64,000 bases of DNA from Paracoccaceae bacterium (lineage in GTDB: Bacteria > Pseudomonadota > Alphaproteobacteria > Rhodobacterales > Rhodobacteraceae): contig JANSXY010000004.1 of NCBI GenBank assembly GCA_024742695.1, positions 124,001-188,000 on the forward strand. Direction: 5' to 3'. Made by a program: the position numbers and the translations under genes. Positions 51,913-59,324 of the stretch are shown here, piece after piece (the stretch's first letter is position 1; each line of letters starts with the position of its first letter). The notes below the pieces were generated by a model that searched no databases, was not told the origin of the DNA, and worked only from the letters and a program-made list of their open reading frames with translations.

Positions 51913-53223
51913 ATGCCCGTGTTCCTGTCCACCGCCGATGCCGGGTTCGAACTGGCCTTCCGTGCGCTCTTGTCGGCGAAGCGGGAAGACGCGCCCGATG
52001 TCGACGCCGCGGTGGCGGCAATCATCGACGAGGTGCGGGACCGCGGCGACGCGGCGCTGATCGAACTGACCGAACGCTTCGACCGGCTGCGGCTGACGCC
52101 GGAGACCCTGGCCTTTTCCGAGGCCGAGATCGACGCGGCCTGCGCGAAGGTGTCCGCGGAGGACCGAGACGCGCTGGAACTCGCCGCCGAACGGATCCGC
52201 GCCTACCACGTGCGGCAGATGCCGGAGGATGCGCGCTGGACCGATCCCGAGGGCGCGACGCTGGGCTGGCGCTGGACGCCGGTCGCGGCGGCGGGGCTTT
52301 ACGTGCCCGGCGGGCTGGCTTCCTACCCCTCGTCGGTGCTGATGAACGCGATCCCGGCGCGGGTGGCGGGGGTGGAGCGGCTGGTGATCTGCGCGCCCAC
52401 GCCCGACGGCGTGGCGAACCCGCTGGTCTTGCTCGCGGCGCGGCTGTCGGGTGTGGAAACCGTCTACCGGATCGGCGGGGCGCAGGCGATCGCCGCACTG
52501 GCCTGGGGGACCGAGACCATCGCGCCGGTGGACAAGATCACCGGGCCGGGCAACGCCTATGTCGCGGCGGCCAAGCGCCGGGTCTTCGGCAGGGTCGGGA
52601 TCGACATGATCGCCGGGCCGTCCGAGATCCTCGTGATCGCCGACGGCGCCAACGATCCCGACTGGATCGCGCTCGACCTGCTCAGCCAGGCCGAGCATGA
52701 CGAAAGCGCGCAGGCGATCCTGGTGACGACCGATGCCGCCTTCGGCCGGGCCGTCGCGGCGGCGGTCGACCGGCGGCTGGAGATGCTGGAGCGGCGGGCC
52801 ATCGCCGGCGCCTCGTGGCGCGACCACGGCGCGGTGATCGTGGTGCGCGACCTGTCCGAGGCCGCCGAGATTTCCGACCGGGTGGCGCCGGAGCATCTGG
52901 AGCTGTGCGTGGCCGAGCCCGAGGCGCTGGCCGGCCGCATCCGCCATGCCGGCGCGATCTTCCTGGGGGCCTTCACGCCCGAGGCGATCGGCGACTACAT
53001 CGGCGGGCCGAACCACGTTCTGCCGACCGCGCGTTCGGCCCGGTTTTCCTCGGGCCTCAGCGTGATGGATTTCCTCAAGCGCACGACGCTGGCGCGGATG
53101 ACGCCGGGCGCGCTGGCCGCGATCGGCCCGGCGGCGGAGCGGTTGGCGATGTCCGAAAGCCTTCAGGCGCACGGGTTGAGCGTGCGCGCCCGGCTTGACC
53201 GCCTGAACGAGGGAGGAACCTGA
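51913..53223 (+). CDS. hisD: Histidinol dehydrogenase
   Basis: Catalyses the last two oxidations of histidine biosynthesis, from histidinol to histidine, with Zn and two NAD. The 436-aa product shows YVPGGLASYPSSVLMNAIPA, the IGGAQAIAALAWGTETI segment, DMIAGPSEILVIADG and the catalytic acid/base in VAPEHLELCV. It overlaps the UPF0262 gene by 1 base (TGATG). No other his genes are in the window. Confidence 0.97.
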   Translation: MPVFLSTADAGFELAFRALLSAKREDAPDVDAAVAAIIDEVRDRGDAALIELTERFDRLRLTPETLAFSEAEIDAACAKVSAEDRDALELAAERIRAYHVRQMPEDARWTDPEGATLGWRWTPVAAAGLYVPGGLASYPSSVLMNAIPARVAGVERLVICAPTPDGVANPLVLLAARLSGVETVYRIGGAQAIAALAWGTETIAPVDKITGPGNAYVAAAKRRVFGRVGIDMIAGPSEILVIADGANDPDWIALDLLSQAEHDESAQAILVTTDAAFGRAVAAAVDRRLEMLERRAIAGASWRDHGAVIVVRDLSEAAEISDRVAPEHLELCVAEPEALAGRIRHAGAIFLGAFTPEAIGDYIGGPNHVLPTARSARFSSGLSVMDFLKRTTLARMTPGALAAIGPAAERLAMSESLQAHGLSVRARLDRLNEGGT

Positions 53224-53702
53224 TGTCGCGCATCTGCCATATCGAGATCGACGATTCCTCGCTGCCGCCGCCGACGCCGGAGATCGAGCAGGAACGCCGC
53301 GTGGCGGTCTTCGATCTGCTGGAGGACAACAGCTTCGATCTGCCCGCCAAGGGCGACGGGCCGGCGCCCGAGGGGCCGTTCCGGCTGGCGCTGTCGATCC
53401 GCGAGGGCCGGCTGGTCTTCGACATCGCCACGGAAGCCGAGGAGAAGGTGGCGGAATTCCACCTGTCGCTGGGTCCGTTCCGGCAGGTGGTGAAGGATTA
53501 CTTCCAGATCTGCGAAAGCTATTTCGAGGCGGTGAAACGCCTGCCGCCCAGCCAGATCGAGGCGATCGACATGGCCCGGCGCGGCATCCACAACGAGGGC
53601 GCGCGGGTCTTGCAGGAGCGGCTGGAGGGCAAGGCCGACCTCGATATCGACACCGCGCGCCGGCTCTTCACCCTGATCTGCGTGTTGCATTGGGGGGGCT
53701 GA
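53223..53702 (+). CDS. UPF0262 family protein
   Basis: A 159-aa conserved protein beginning RICHIEIDDSSLPPPTPEI and containing FHLSLGPFRQVVKDYFQIC and ARRGIHNEGARVLQERLEG. It is typical of alphaproteobacteria, follows hisD and precedes a low-molecular-weight phosphatase, a conserved order. It has no known function. Confidence 0.9.
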   Translation: MSRICHIEIDDSSLPPPTPEIEQERRVAVFDLLEDNSFDLPAKGDGPAPEGPFRLALSIREGRLVFDIATEAEEKVAEFHLSLGPFRQVVKDYFQICESYFEAVKRLPPSQIEAIDMARRGIHNEGARVLQERLEGKADLDIDTARRLFTLICVLHWGG

Positions 53703-53706
53703 CGAG

Positions 53707-54186
53707 GTGGGCGGGCGGCTTCCCCATTCGGTCCTGTTCTGCTGCGACCACAATTCCGTCCGCTCCCCCATGGCCGAAGGGATCATGAAGAAGTTCTACG
53801 GCCACGATTGCTACGTGCAGTCGGTGGGCGTGCGCAGCGACATGGAGATCGACGGTTTCGCCATTGCCGCCTGCCAGGAGATCGGCGTGGAACTGTCGCG
53901 CCATCGCACCCGCAGCTTCGACGAGATGGAGGACTGGGGCGACGACCTGTCTGGCTTCGACCTGGTGATCGCGCTGTCGCCGGCCAGCCAGCGCCGCGCG
54001 CTGGAACTGACCCGCTACTTCCACCTCGATGTCGAATACTGGCCGATCCTCGACCCCACCGGCATCGGTGACGCGCGCGAGGCGAAATTGGCCGCTTACA
54101 GGAAGACGCGCGACCAGATTCGCGACAGGATCGTGGCGCGGTTCGGCCCGCCAACCCATGCGCCGGAACAGGAGACGGGACCATGA
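53707..54186 (+). CDS. Low-molecular-weight protein phosphatase family protein
   Basis: A 159-aa protein with the CX5R phosphate loop Cys13-Asp-His-Asn-Ser-Val-Arg19 (LFCCDHNSVRSPMAEG) and the general acid region in YWPILDPTGIGD. Family members dephosphorylate tyrosine or reduce arsenate. It starts at GTG 53707, 4 bases after the UPF0262 stop. It overlaps the NTF2-like gene by 4 bases. Confidence 0.88.
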   Translation: MGGRLPHSVLFCCDHNSVRSPMAEGIMKKFYGHDCYVQSVGVRSDMEIDGFAIAACQEIGVELSRHRTRSFDEMEDWGDDLSGFDLVIALSPASQRRALELTRYFHLDVEYWPILDPTGIGDAREAKLAAYRKTRDQIRDRIVARFGPPTHAPEQETGP

Positions 54187-54584
54187 CGACGAAAGACGTG
54201 ATCGCAGCCTATTTCGACGCCTTCAACGCGGGCGATGTCGACGCGATGCTGGCGCTGCTCGACACCGACGTGGAACACCATGTCAACGAGGGCGGCATCC
54301 GGCGCGGCAAGATCGCCTTTGCCGAATTCTGCGCCCACATGAACCACTGCTACCGCGAACGGCTGACCGATATCGTGGTCTTCGCCAGCGAGGATGGCAG
54401 CCGCGCGGCGGCGGAATTCACCGTGAACGGCACCTATCTGGCAACCGATACGGGCCTGCCCGAAGCCAGGGGCCAGACCTACGTGCTGCCGGCGGGATCG
54501 TTCTTTGCGCTTGCCAACGGCAAGATCACGCGGGTGACGACCTATTACAACCTCAAGGACTGGATGCGGCAGGTCTCGGCATGA
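54183..54584 (+). CDS. NTF2-like (SnoaL/ketosteroid isomerase-type) protein
   Basis: A 133-aa cone-fold protein starting TTKDVIAAYFDAFNAGDVDAM and containing VEHHVNEGGIRRGKIAFAEF, with a hydrophobic C-terminal TYVLPAGSFFALANGKITRV. It is annotated in relatives as ketosteroid-isomerase-related; its substrate is unknown. First of a three-gene module with GNAT and a carbon-nitrogen hydrolase, joined by 4-base overlaps on both sides. Confidence 0.85.
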   Translation: MTTKDVIAAYFDAFNAGDVDAMLALLDTDVEHHVNEGGIRRGKIAFAEFCAHMNHCYRERLTDIVVFASEDGSRAAAEFTVNGTYLATDTGLPEARGQTYVLPAGSFFALANGKITRVTTYYNLKDWMRQVSA

Positions 54585-55168
54585 GTGTCGAGGTCTTCGC
54601 GCTGCGCGGCGAGGCGCTGGGCGCGGCGCTCGATGACGTGGCGCGATTGCGGATCGAGGTGTTCCGCGCCTTTCCCTACCTCTACGACGGCGATGCGGCC
54701 TACGAACGGCGCTACCTTGCCCCCTACCGCGACGCGGCGGACGCGATCCTCGTCGGCGCCTTCGACGGCGCGCGGCTTGTCGGCGCCTCGACCGGGACGC
54801 CGATGGAGGATCACGCCGAGGAATTCGGCGCGGCCTTCGCGAAGGCCGGCGTGCCGATGGACCAGGTGTTCTACTGCGCCGAGTCGGTGCTGCTGCCCGA
54901 GTACCGCGGCCGCGGCATCGGGCACGCGTTCTTCGACCAGCGCGAGGCGCATGCGCGCGGGCTGGGGCGCAAGTACGCGGCCTTCTGCGGTGTGATCCGG
55001 CCCGCCGACCATCCCGCGCGGCCGGCGGATTACCGGCCGCTCGATGCATTCTGGCGCAAGCGCGGCTACGAGAAGCTCGACGACGTGGTGGCGGAGTATT
55101 CGTGGAAAGACCTCGGCGACACGGTCGAGACCGCGAAACCCCTTCAATTCTGGATGCGCAAGCTGTGA
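54581..55168 (+). CDS. GNAT-family N-acetyltransferase
   Basis: A 195-aa GNAT acetyltransferase. The acetyl-CoA site is LPEYRGRGIGHAFFDQREAHA (motif A), followed by GRKYAAFCGVIRPADHPARP and a C-terminal FWRKRGYEKLDDVV. The acceptor is unknown; related proteins neighbour or fuse to nitrilase-family hydrolases. It overlaps both neighbours by 4 bases. Start ATG 54581. Confidence 0.88.
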   Translation: MSVEVFALRGEALGAALDDVARLRIEVFRAFPYLYDGDAAYERRYLAPYRDAADAILVGAFDGARLVGASTGTPMEDHAEEFGAAFAKAGVPMDQVFYCAESVLLPEYRGRGIGHAFFDQREAHARGLGRKYAAFCGVIRPADHPARPADYRPLDAFWRKRGYEKLDDVVAEYSWKDLGDTVETAKPLQFWMRKL

Positions 55169-56073
55169 ACGGAACGAAACTGACCGTGGCCGCCGCCGCC
55201 TACCCGCTGGACAGGCTGGCCGACTGGACCGCCTACGAGGCGAAGCTGTCGGACTGGGTGGCGCAGGCCGCCGGGCAGGGGGCCGATCTTCTGGTCTTTC
55301 CGGAATACGGCGCGATGGAACTGGCGTCGCTTGGCGGCGCGAATGTCGCCGCCGATCTCGAGGGCAGCCTGCGCGAGGTGGCGCGGCATCGCGACGCGAT
55401 GGAGGCGCTGCATGCCCGTCTCGCCGCGGCCCACGATGTGCATATCCTGTGCGGTTCCGGCCCGGTCTACACCGGCGCGCGCCCGGTGAACCGCGCCAGC
55501 CTGTTCGGCCCCGAGGGGCTGATCGGCCACCAGGACAAGGCGATCATGACCCGCTTCGAGCGCGAGGACTGGGACGTGGTGCCGGGCGACGGGCTGACGG
55601 TGTTCGAGACCGCGCTGGGGCGGATCGGAGTGCTGATCTGCTATGACAGCGAGTTCCCGCTACTGGGCCGGACGCTGGCCGAGGCCGGCGTGGAAATCCT
55701 GCTGGTGCCCTCCGCGACCGAGGCGTTGGCGGGCTTCACCCGCGTGCGCGTCGGCGCGATGGCGCGCGCGCTGGAAGGCCAGTGCATCGCCGTTCACGCC
55801 CCGGTGGTGGGTGAGGCGCCCTGGTGCGCGGGAATGGAGGAAAATACCGGTCGCGCCTCGGTCTACGGGCCGCCGGACCGGGGCTTTCCGGCCACCGGCA
55901 TCTTCGCCGAGGGTGCGCTGGGCGCAGCCGGCTGGGTGCTGGCCGAGGTCGACCGCGCGGCCGTCGCCGAGGTGCGCCGCGACGGCGCGGTGCTGAATTT
56001 TCTGCACTGGGCGGAACAGGCTGATCGGCGCGGCCTGCGGCACTGCGGCGGCGGCGGCGCACAAAACGCTTGA
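55165..56073 (+). CDS. Carbon-nitrogen hydrolase (nitrilase superfamily)
   Basis: A 302-aa hydrolase with the Glu47-Lys125-Cys159 triad in FPEYGAMELA, GHQDKAIMTRFE and LICYDSEFP. It should cleave an amide, N-carbamoyl or similar bond. GTG 55165 overlaps the GNAT stop (GTGA). With the acetyltransferase and NTF2-like protein it might act on an acetylated or amidated metabolite. It ends 68 bases before infA. Confidence 0.9.
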   Translation: MNGTKLTVAAAAYPLDRLADWTAYEAKLSDWVAQAAGQGADLLVFPEYGAMELASLGGANVAADLEGSLREVARHRDAMEALHARLAAAHDVHILCGSGPVYTGARPVNRASLFGPEGLIGHQDKAIMTRFEREDWDVVPGDGLTVFETALGRIGVLICYDSEFPLLGRTLAEAGVEILLVPSATEALAGFTRVRVGAMARALEGQCIAVHAPVVGEAPWCAGMEENTGRASVYGPPDRGFPATGIFAEGALGAAGWVLAEVDRAAVAEVRRDGAVLNFLHWAEQADRRGLRHCGGGGAQNA

Positions 56074-56141
56074 AAACCGGGGGTTCCCGGCGCATTTAAG
56101 GCGCGCCCGCGGATTGGCGGGCGCGCAAGAACGGAGCGAAC

Positions 56142-56360
56142 ATGGCCAAGGAAGAAGGACTCGAATTTCCGGGCGTCGTGAAGGAACTCCTGCCGAACGC
56201 GACGTTCAGGGTCGAGCTCGAAAACGGCCATGAAATCATCGCGACGATGGCAGGCAAGATGCGCAAGAACCGGATCCGGGTTCTTGCCGGCGACCGCGTT
56301 CAGGTCGAGATGACGCCATATGACCTGTCCAAGGGGCGGATCAATTACCGCTTCAAGTGA
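56142..56360 (+). CDS. infA: Translation initiation factor IF-1
   Basis: The 72-aa OB-fold factor that binds the ribosomal A site with IF-2 and IF-3. It starts [20 protein letters not shown] and has [23 protein letters not shown]. An ACGGAGCGAAC ribosome site precedes it. Its last 41 bases overlap the only ATG usable for maf. Confidence 0.98.
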   Translation: MAKEEGLEFPGVVKELLPNATFRVELENGHEIIATMAGKMRKNRIRVLAGDRVQVEMTPYDLSKGRINYRFK

Positions 56361-56961
56361 CGATGCGACGGGGGGCGGCCGCCCGCGGCTGATCCTCGGT
56401 TCCGCCTCGCCCCGGCGGCGCGAGCTTCTGGCGCAACTCGGCATCGTCGCCGACGAGGTGCGCCCGCCCGAGATCGACGAGACGCCGGCGCGTGGCGAAC
56501 TGCCCCGCCCCTATTGCGCCCGGATGGCCGCCGAGAAGGCCGCCGCCGTGCCGGCCGTGCCCGGCGAGATCGTGCTTTGTGCCGATACCACCGTGGCGAT
56601 GGGGCGGCGCATCCTGGGAAAGCCCGCCGATGCCGGCGAGGCGGCCGAGTTCCTGCTGGCGATGGCGGGCCGGCGGCACCGGGTGATCACCGCGGTGGCC
56701 GTGGCGCGCGACGGCCGTCTTTGGGAACGCGTGGTCGAGACGCAGGTGAAGATGAAGCGGCTGTCGGACATCGAACTCAATGCCTATCTCGCCTCGGGCG
56801 AGTGGCAGGGCAAGGCCGGGGCCTACGGCATCCAGGGCCTGGCCGGGGCCTTCGTGCCCTGGATCCAGGGGTCCTACTCCGCGGTCATGGGGCTGCCGGT
56901 GGCCGAAACCGCGACGCTGCTGACGGCGGCGGGCTATCCGGTATGGGGGGCGAAGGCATGA
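56320..56961 (+). CDS. maf: Maf-like nucleoside triphosphate pyrophosphatase
   Basis: House-cleaning enzyme that hydrolyses dTTP/UTP-type or m7GTP nucleotides. The 213-aa frame has [36 protein letters not shown], and [25 protein letters not shown]. Conserved sequence begins near residue 24. The only conventional start is ATG 56320, inside infA by 41 bases in another frame; a rare ATT (56344) or CTG start is possible. Overlaps the RNase E/G gene by 4 bases. Confidence 0.88.
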   Translation: MTCPRGGSITASSDDATGGGRPRLILGSASPRRRELLAQLGIVADEVRPPEIDETPARGELPRPYCARMAAEKAAAVPAVPGEIVLCADTTVAMGRRILGKPADAGEAAEFLLAMAGRRHRVITAVAVARDGRLWERVVETQVKMKRLSDIELNAYLASGEWQGKAGAYGIQGLAGAFVPWIQGSYSAVMGLPVAETATLLTAAGYPVWGAKA

Positions 56962-58016
56962 AGGGCCGGGTGGTTGTGCTGGGCCGGCTTGCCGGGCGCG
57001 GTGCGGCGGCGCTGATGGTCGACGGCCGGCTGGAAGACCTGCTGATCGATCCGCCGGAGGAGGTGGGCCCGCTGCCCGGCGCGATCTTCCGCGCCCGCGC
57101 GGGGCGGCCGATGAAGGGCCAGGGCGGCATGTTCGTCGATCTGCCCGGCGGCCAGACGGGATTCCTGCGCGACACCCGCGGGATCGCGCCCGGCGCGCCG
57201 GTCCTGGTGCAGCTGTCCGCGCCGGCCGAGCCCGGCAAGGCGCCGCCGGTCAGCCGAAGGATCCTGTTCAAGTCGCGCCACGCGATCGTCACGCCCGGCG
57301 CACCGGGCCTGAACATCTCGCGCCGGATCGACGAACCCGGGGCCCGCGCACGGCTGACGGAGCTGGCCGGGGCGGCGATGGCCGGCGCGGCCGAAGACAT
57401 GGGCCTGATCCTGCGCTCGGCCGCCGAATGGGCCGGGGACGAAGCGGTGCGCGACGACATCGTCCAGATGCGGCAGCTGGCGGAACAGGTGATCGCCGAC
57501 AGCGCCGGCCCGCCGGAACTGCTGGTCGACGGCCCGGACGCGGCCGAAACCGCCTGGCGTGACTGGGCCGATCCGCCGCCCGACGCGGTGGAGGAGGGCG
57601 AGGACGCCTTCGCCCGCACCGGCGCCGCCGATGCCGTCGAAGACTTGCTGGCCCCGCGCGTCATCCTGCCCGGCGGCGCGTCGATGTGGGTGGAACCGAC
57701 CCGCGCGCTGGTCGCCATCGACGTCAACACCGGTGGCGATTCCTCGCCCGCGGCGGGGCTGAAGGCCAATATCGCCGCCGCGCGCGACCTGCCCCGCCAG
57801 TTGCGCCTGCGCGGTCTCGGCGGCATGGTGGTGGTCGATTTCGCGCCGATGCCGAAACGCGACCGCGTGACGCTGGAACAGCAGTTGCGCACCGCCTTCC
57901 GCGGCGAGGCGGCGGAAACCACGCTGGCGGGCTGGACCCCGCTGGGCAACATGGAAATCCAGCGCAAGCGCGATCGCTGGCCGCTGGCATGGCTTCTGGG
58001 GAAGGGCGCGCGATGA
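56958..58016 (+). CDS. Ribonuclease E/G family protein (short form)
   Basis: A 352-aa RNase E/G-like protein. The catalytic metal sites are Asp255 in [11 protein letters not shown] and Asp294 in [22 protein letters not shown] is the S1-like part. It is shorter than RNase G (about 490 aa) and lacks the Cys-rich zinc link and the C-terminal scaffold. It occurs between maf and yacG in relatives. It overlaps both neighbours by 4 bases. Confidence 0.87.
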   Translation: MKGRVVVLGRLAGRGAAALMVDGRLEDLLIDPPEEVGPLPGAIFRARAGRPMKGQGGMFVDLPGGQTGFLRDTRGIAPGAPVLVQLSAPAEPGKAPPVSRRILFKSRHAIVTPGAPGLNISRRIDEPGARARLTELAGAAMAGAAEDMGLILRSAAEWAGDEAVRDDIVQMRQLAEQVIADSAGPPELLVDGPDAAETAWRDWADPPPDAVEEGEDAFARTGAADAVEDLLAPRVILPGGASMWVEPTRALVAIDVNTGGDSSPAAGLKANIAAARDLPRQLRLRGLGGMVVVDFAPMPKRDRVTLEQQLRTAFRGEAAETTLAGWTPLGNMEIQRKRDRWPLAWLLGKGAR

Positions 58017-58189
58017 CCTGCCCGATCTGCGGCAAGGCCACCGATCCGGCCTACCGCCCGTTCTGCGGCAAGCGCTGCGCCGACATCGACCTCGGCCGGT
58101 GGCTGACGGACGGCTACGTCATCCCCGGCGATGCGCCGGAGGCGGCGGAGGAGGAACCGCCCACGGACCCGCCGCATCGCCCGCATTGA
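58013..58189 (+). CDS. yacG: DNA gyrase inhibitor YacG
   Basis: A 58-aa zinc finger protein with four cysteines in CPICGK and FCGKRCADIDLGRW, ending in a proline-rich acidic tail. E. coli YacG binds GyrB and inhibits gyrase. It overlaps the RNase E/G gene by 4 bases. It is followed by tRNA-Phe. Confidence 0.93.
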   Translation: MTCPICGKATDPAYRPFCGKRCADIDLGRWLTDGYVIPGDAPEAAEEEPPTDPPHRPH

Positions 58190-58296
58190 GCCGCCGCAGC
58201 GCCCGCATTGAGCCGCCGGGCGCGCGCAAAGGCACTGGACAGCGCGCGCCGCGTCGCCTATTACGCGTCGGGCCGCCCTTGGGCGGCGCGACAGGT

Positions 58297-58372
58297 GCCC
58301 AGATAGCTCAGTTGGTAGAGCAGCGGATTGAAAATCCGCGTGTCGCTGGTTCGATTCCGGCTCTGGGCACCA
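58297..58372 (+). tRNA. tRNA-Phe (anticodon GAA)
   Basis: Acceptor GCCCAGA/TCTGGGC, D-arm GCTCAGTTGGTAGAGC, anticodon stem GCGGA/TCCGC with loop TTGAAAA (anticodon GAA), and TpsiC arm GCTGGTTCGATTCCGGC, with discriminator A and encoded CCA. It is the end of the murA-yacG block in many relatives. Confidence 0.97.
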
Positions 58373-58679
58373 CTTTTCACCGATAACCGCTTGCCGCGAT
58401 TGAAGAAAGCTTCGGTCGGAGCGCACATGAATCCCGCATCCGGTCACACGCAGCCTCTTTCGGTGCCGAAGCGGAATGGCGCCTTCCATTTCAACGGAAG
58501 GGCCCCGAAGCATGCAGCCCAAGCGCTTGGAGCCATGAGCCGAGTTCGGTTGGCCGTCTCGCGCAACCGGGCCCCTGTTCAACCAGGATCATGCCACCGG
58601 AGGCATGCCGCCTGTCAGGTCCGGCCGACCCGAGCCCGGTTCGTCATCCGCAGAGCGGATCGCCACGTAGTGGCGGCGT
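58373..58679. other. Non-coding gap after tRNA-Phe
   Basis: This 307-base stretch has no convincing gene; a low-complexity frame from 58328 is a tRNA shadow. Small dyads are CCTTCC-N8-GGAAGG (58482-58501) and CGCCAC-GTA-GTGGCG (58661-58675); the latter lies just after the DUF3291 stop and may terminate that gene. Confidence 0.4.
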
Positions 58680-59147
58680 TCAGGCTACGGACCCGCTCGG
58701 CCTGGAGTTCTTGTACTTGAAATCATACGCCGCATCCGTCGGTCCGTTTTCGCGCAGGGACACCAGCTTCTCCTTGCCCTCGATCAGATCGGGAACGTGC
58801 CCGGCCTTGACCGGCCAGATCACGTGAGAGGCGACATCCATGGGCTCGAACCATTCGGCCCGGCGCGCCAGGAAGCGACCATGCACCGTGTTGTGTACGA
58901 AACGCTCGAAATCCTCGAAGCTTTCCCAGACGGACAGGGTTGCGAGCGCGACATCGGGGCGCCCGAACAAGCGGCCGGCGTCATTCCGGGGCAGATCGAG
59001 GTCTTCACCCTTCAGCCGCCACACGAAGCCCCTGGACCTGTCCGCCACCGCGTTGACACGATCCGTGTTGTTCTCGAAGCCGGCAATGCGTGGGTCGCCG
59101 GGCGGGTGAAGCAGGTAGCCCATGTTCATCTGTGCAATGTGCTGCAT
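58680..59147 (-). CDS. DUF3291 domain protein
   Basis: A 155-aa protein with the DUF3291 core HPPGDPRIAGFENNTDRVNAV, LSVWESFEDFERFVHNTVHG and WFEPMDVASHVIWPV. The fold resembles antibiotic biosynthesis monooxygenases (ABM). ATG 59147 is preceded by GGAG at six bases, better than ATG 59159. It is divergent from the AcoR-like regulator, 177 bases apart, and may share control with the flavin monooxygenase. Confidence 0.85.
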   Translation of the reverse strand: MQHIAQMNMGYLLHPPGDPRIAGFENNTDRVNAVADRSRGFVWRLKGEDLDLPRNDAGRLFGRPDVALATLSVWESFEDFERFVHNTVHGRFLARRAEWFEPMDVASHVIWPVKAGHVPDLIEGKEKLVSLRENGPTDAAYDFKYKNSRPSGSVA

Positions 59148-59324
59148 CGAAGGCTCCATGTCCGGGGTCGGGGCCAGAAGACGGTGCTCTTCCACCGCGC
59201 GGGGGTCAAGTTTGCGATGCCGTGCGCACTTGTCCCCGGCCTTCCGGCCGGCGCGAAGCGACGCTGATGCAACGGGCGTTTTGCGATTGACCGTGCGTGT
59301 AGTAGCCTTCCCGCGAGGTGACGC

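Noticed and set aside
58328-58720. A 130-residue frame beginning inside tRNA-Phe
   Set aside because: It starts in a tRNA and has low-complexity, basic composition without any recognisable motif.
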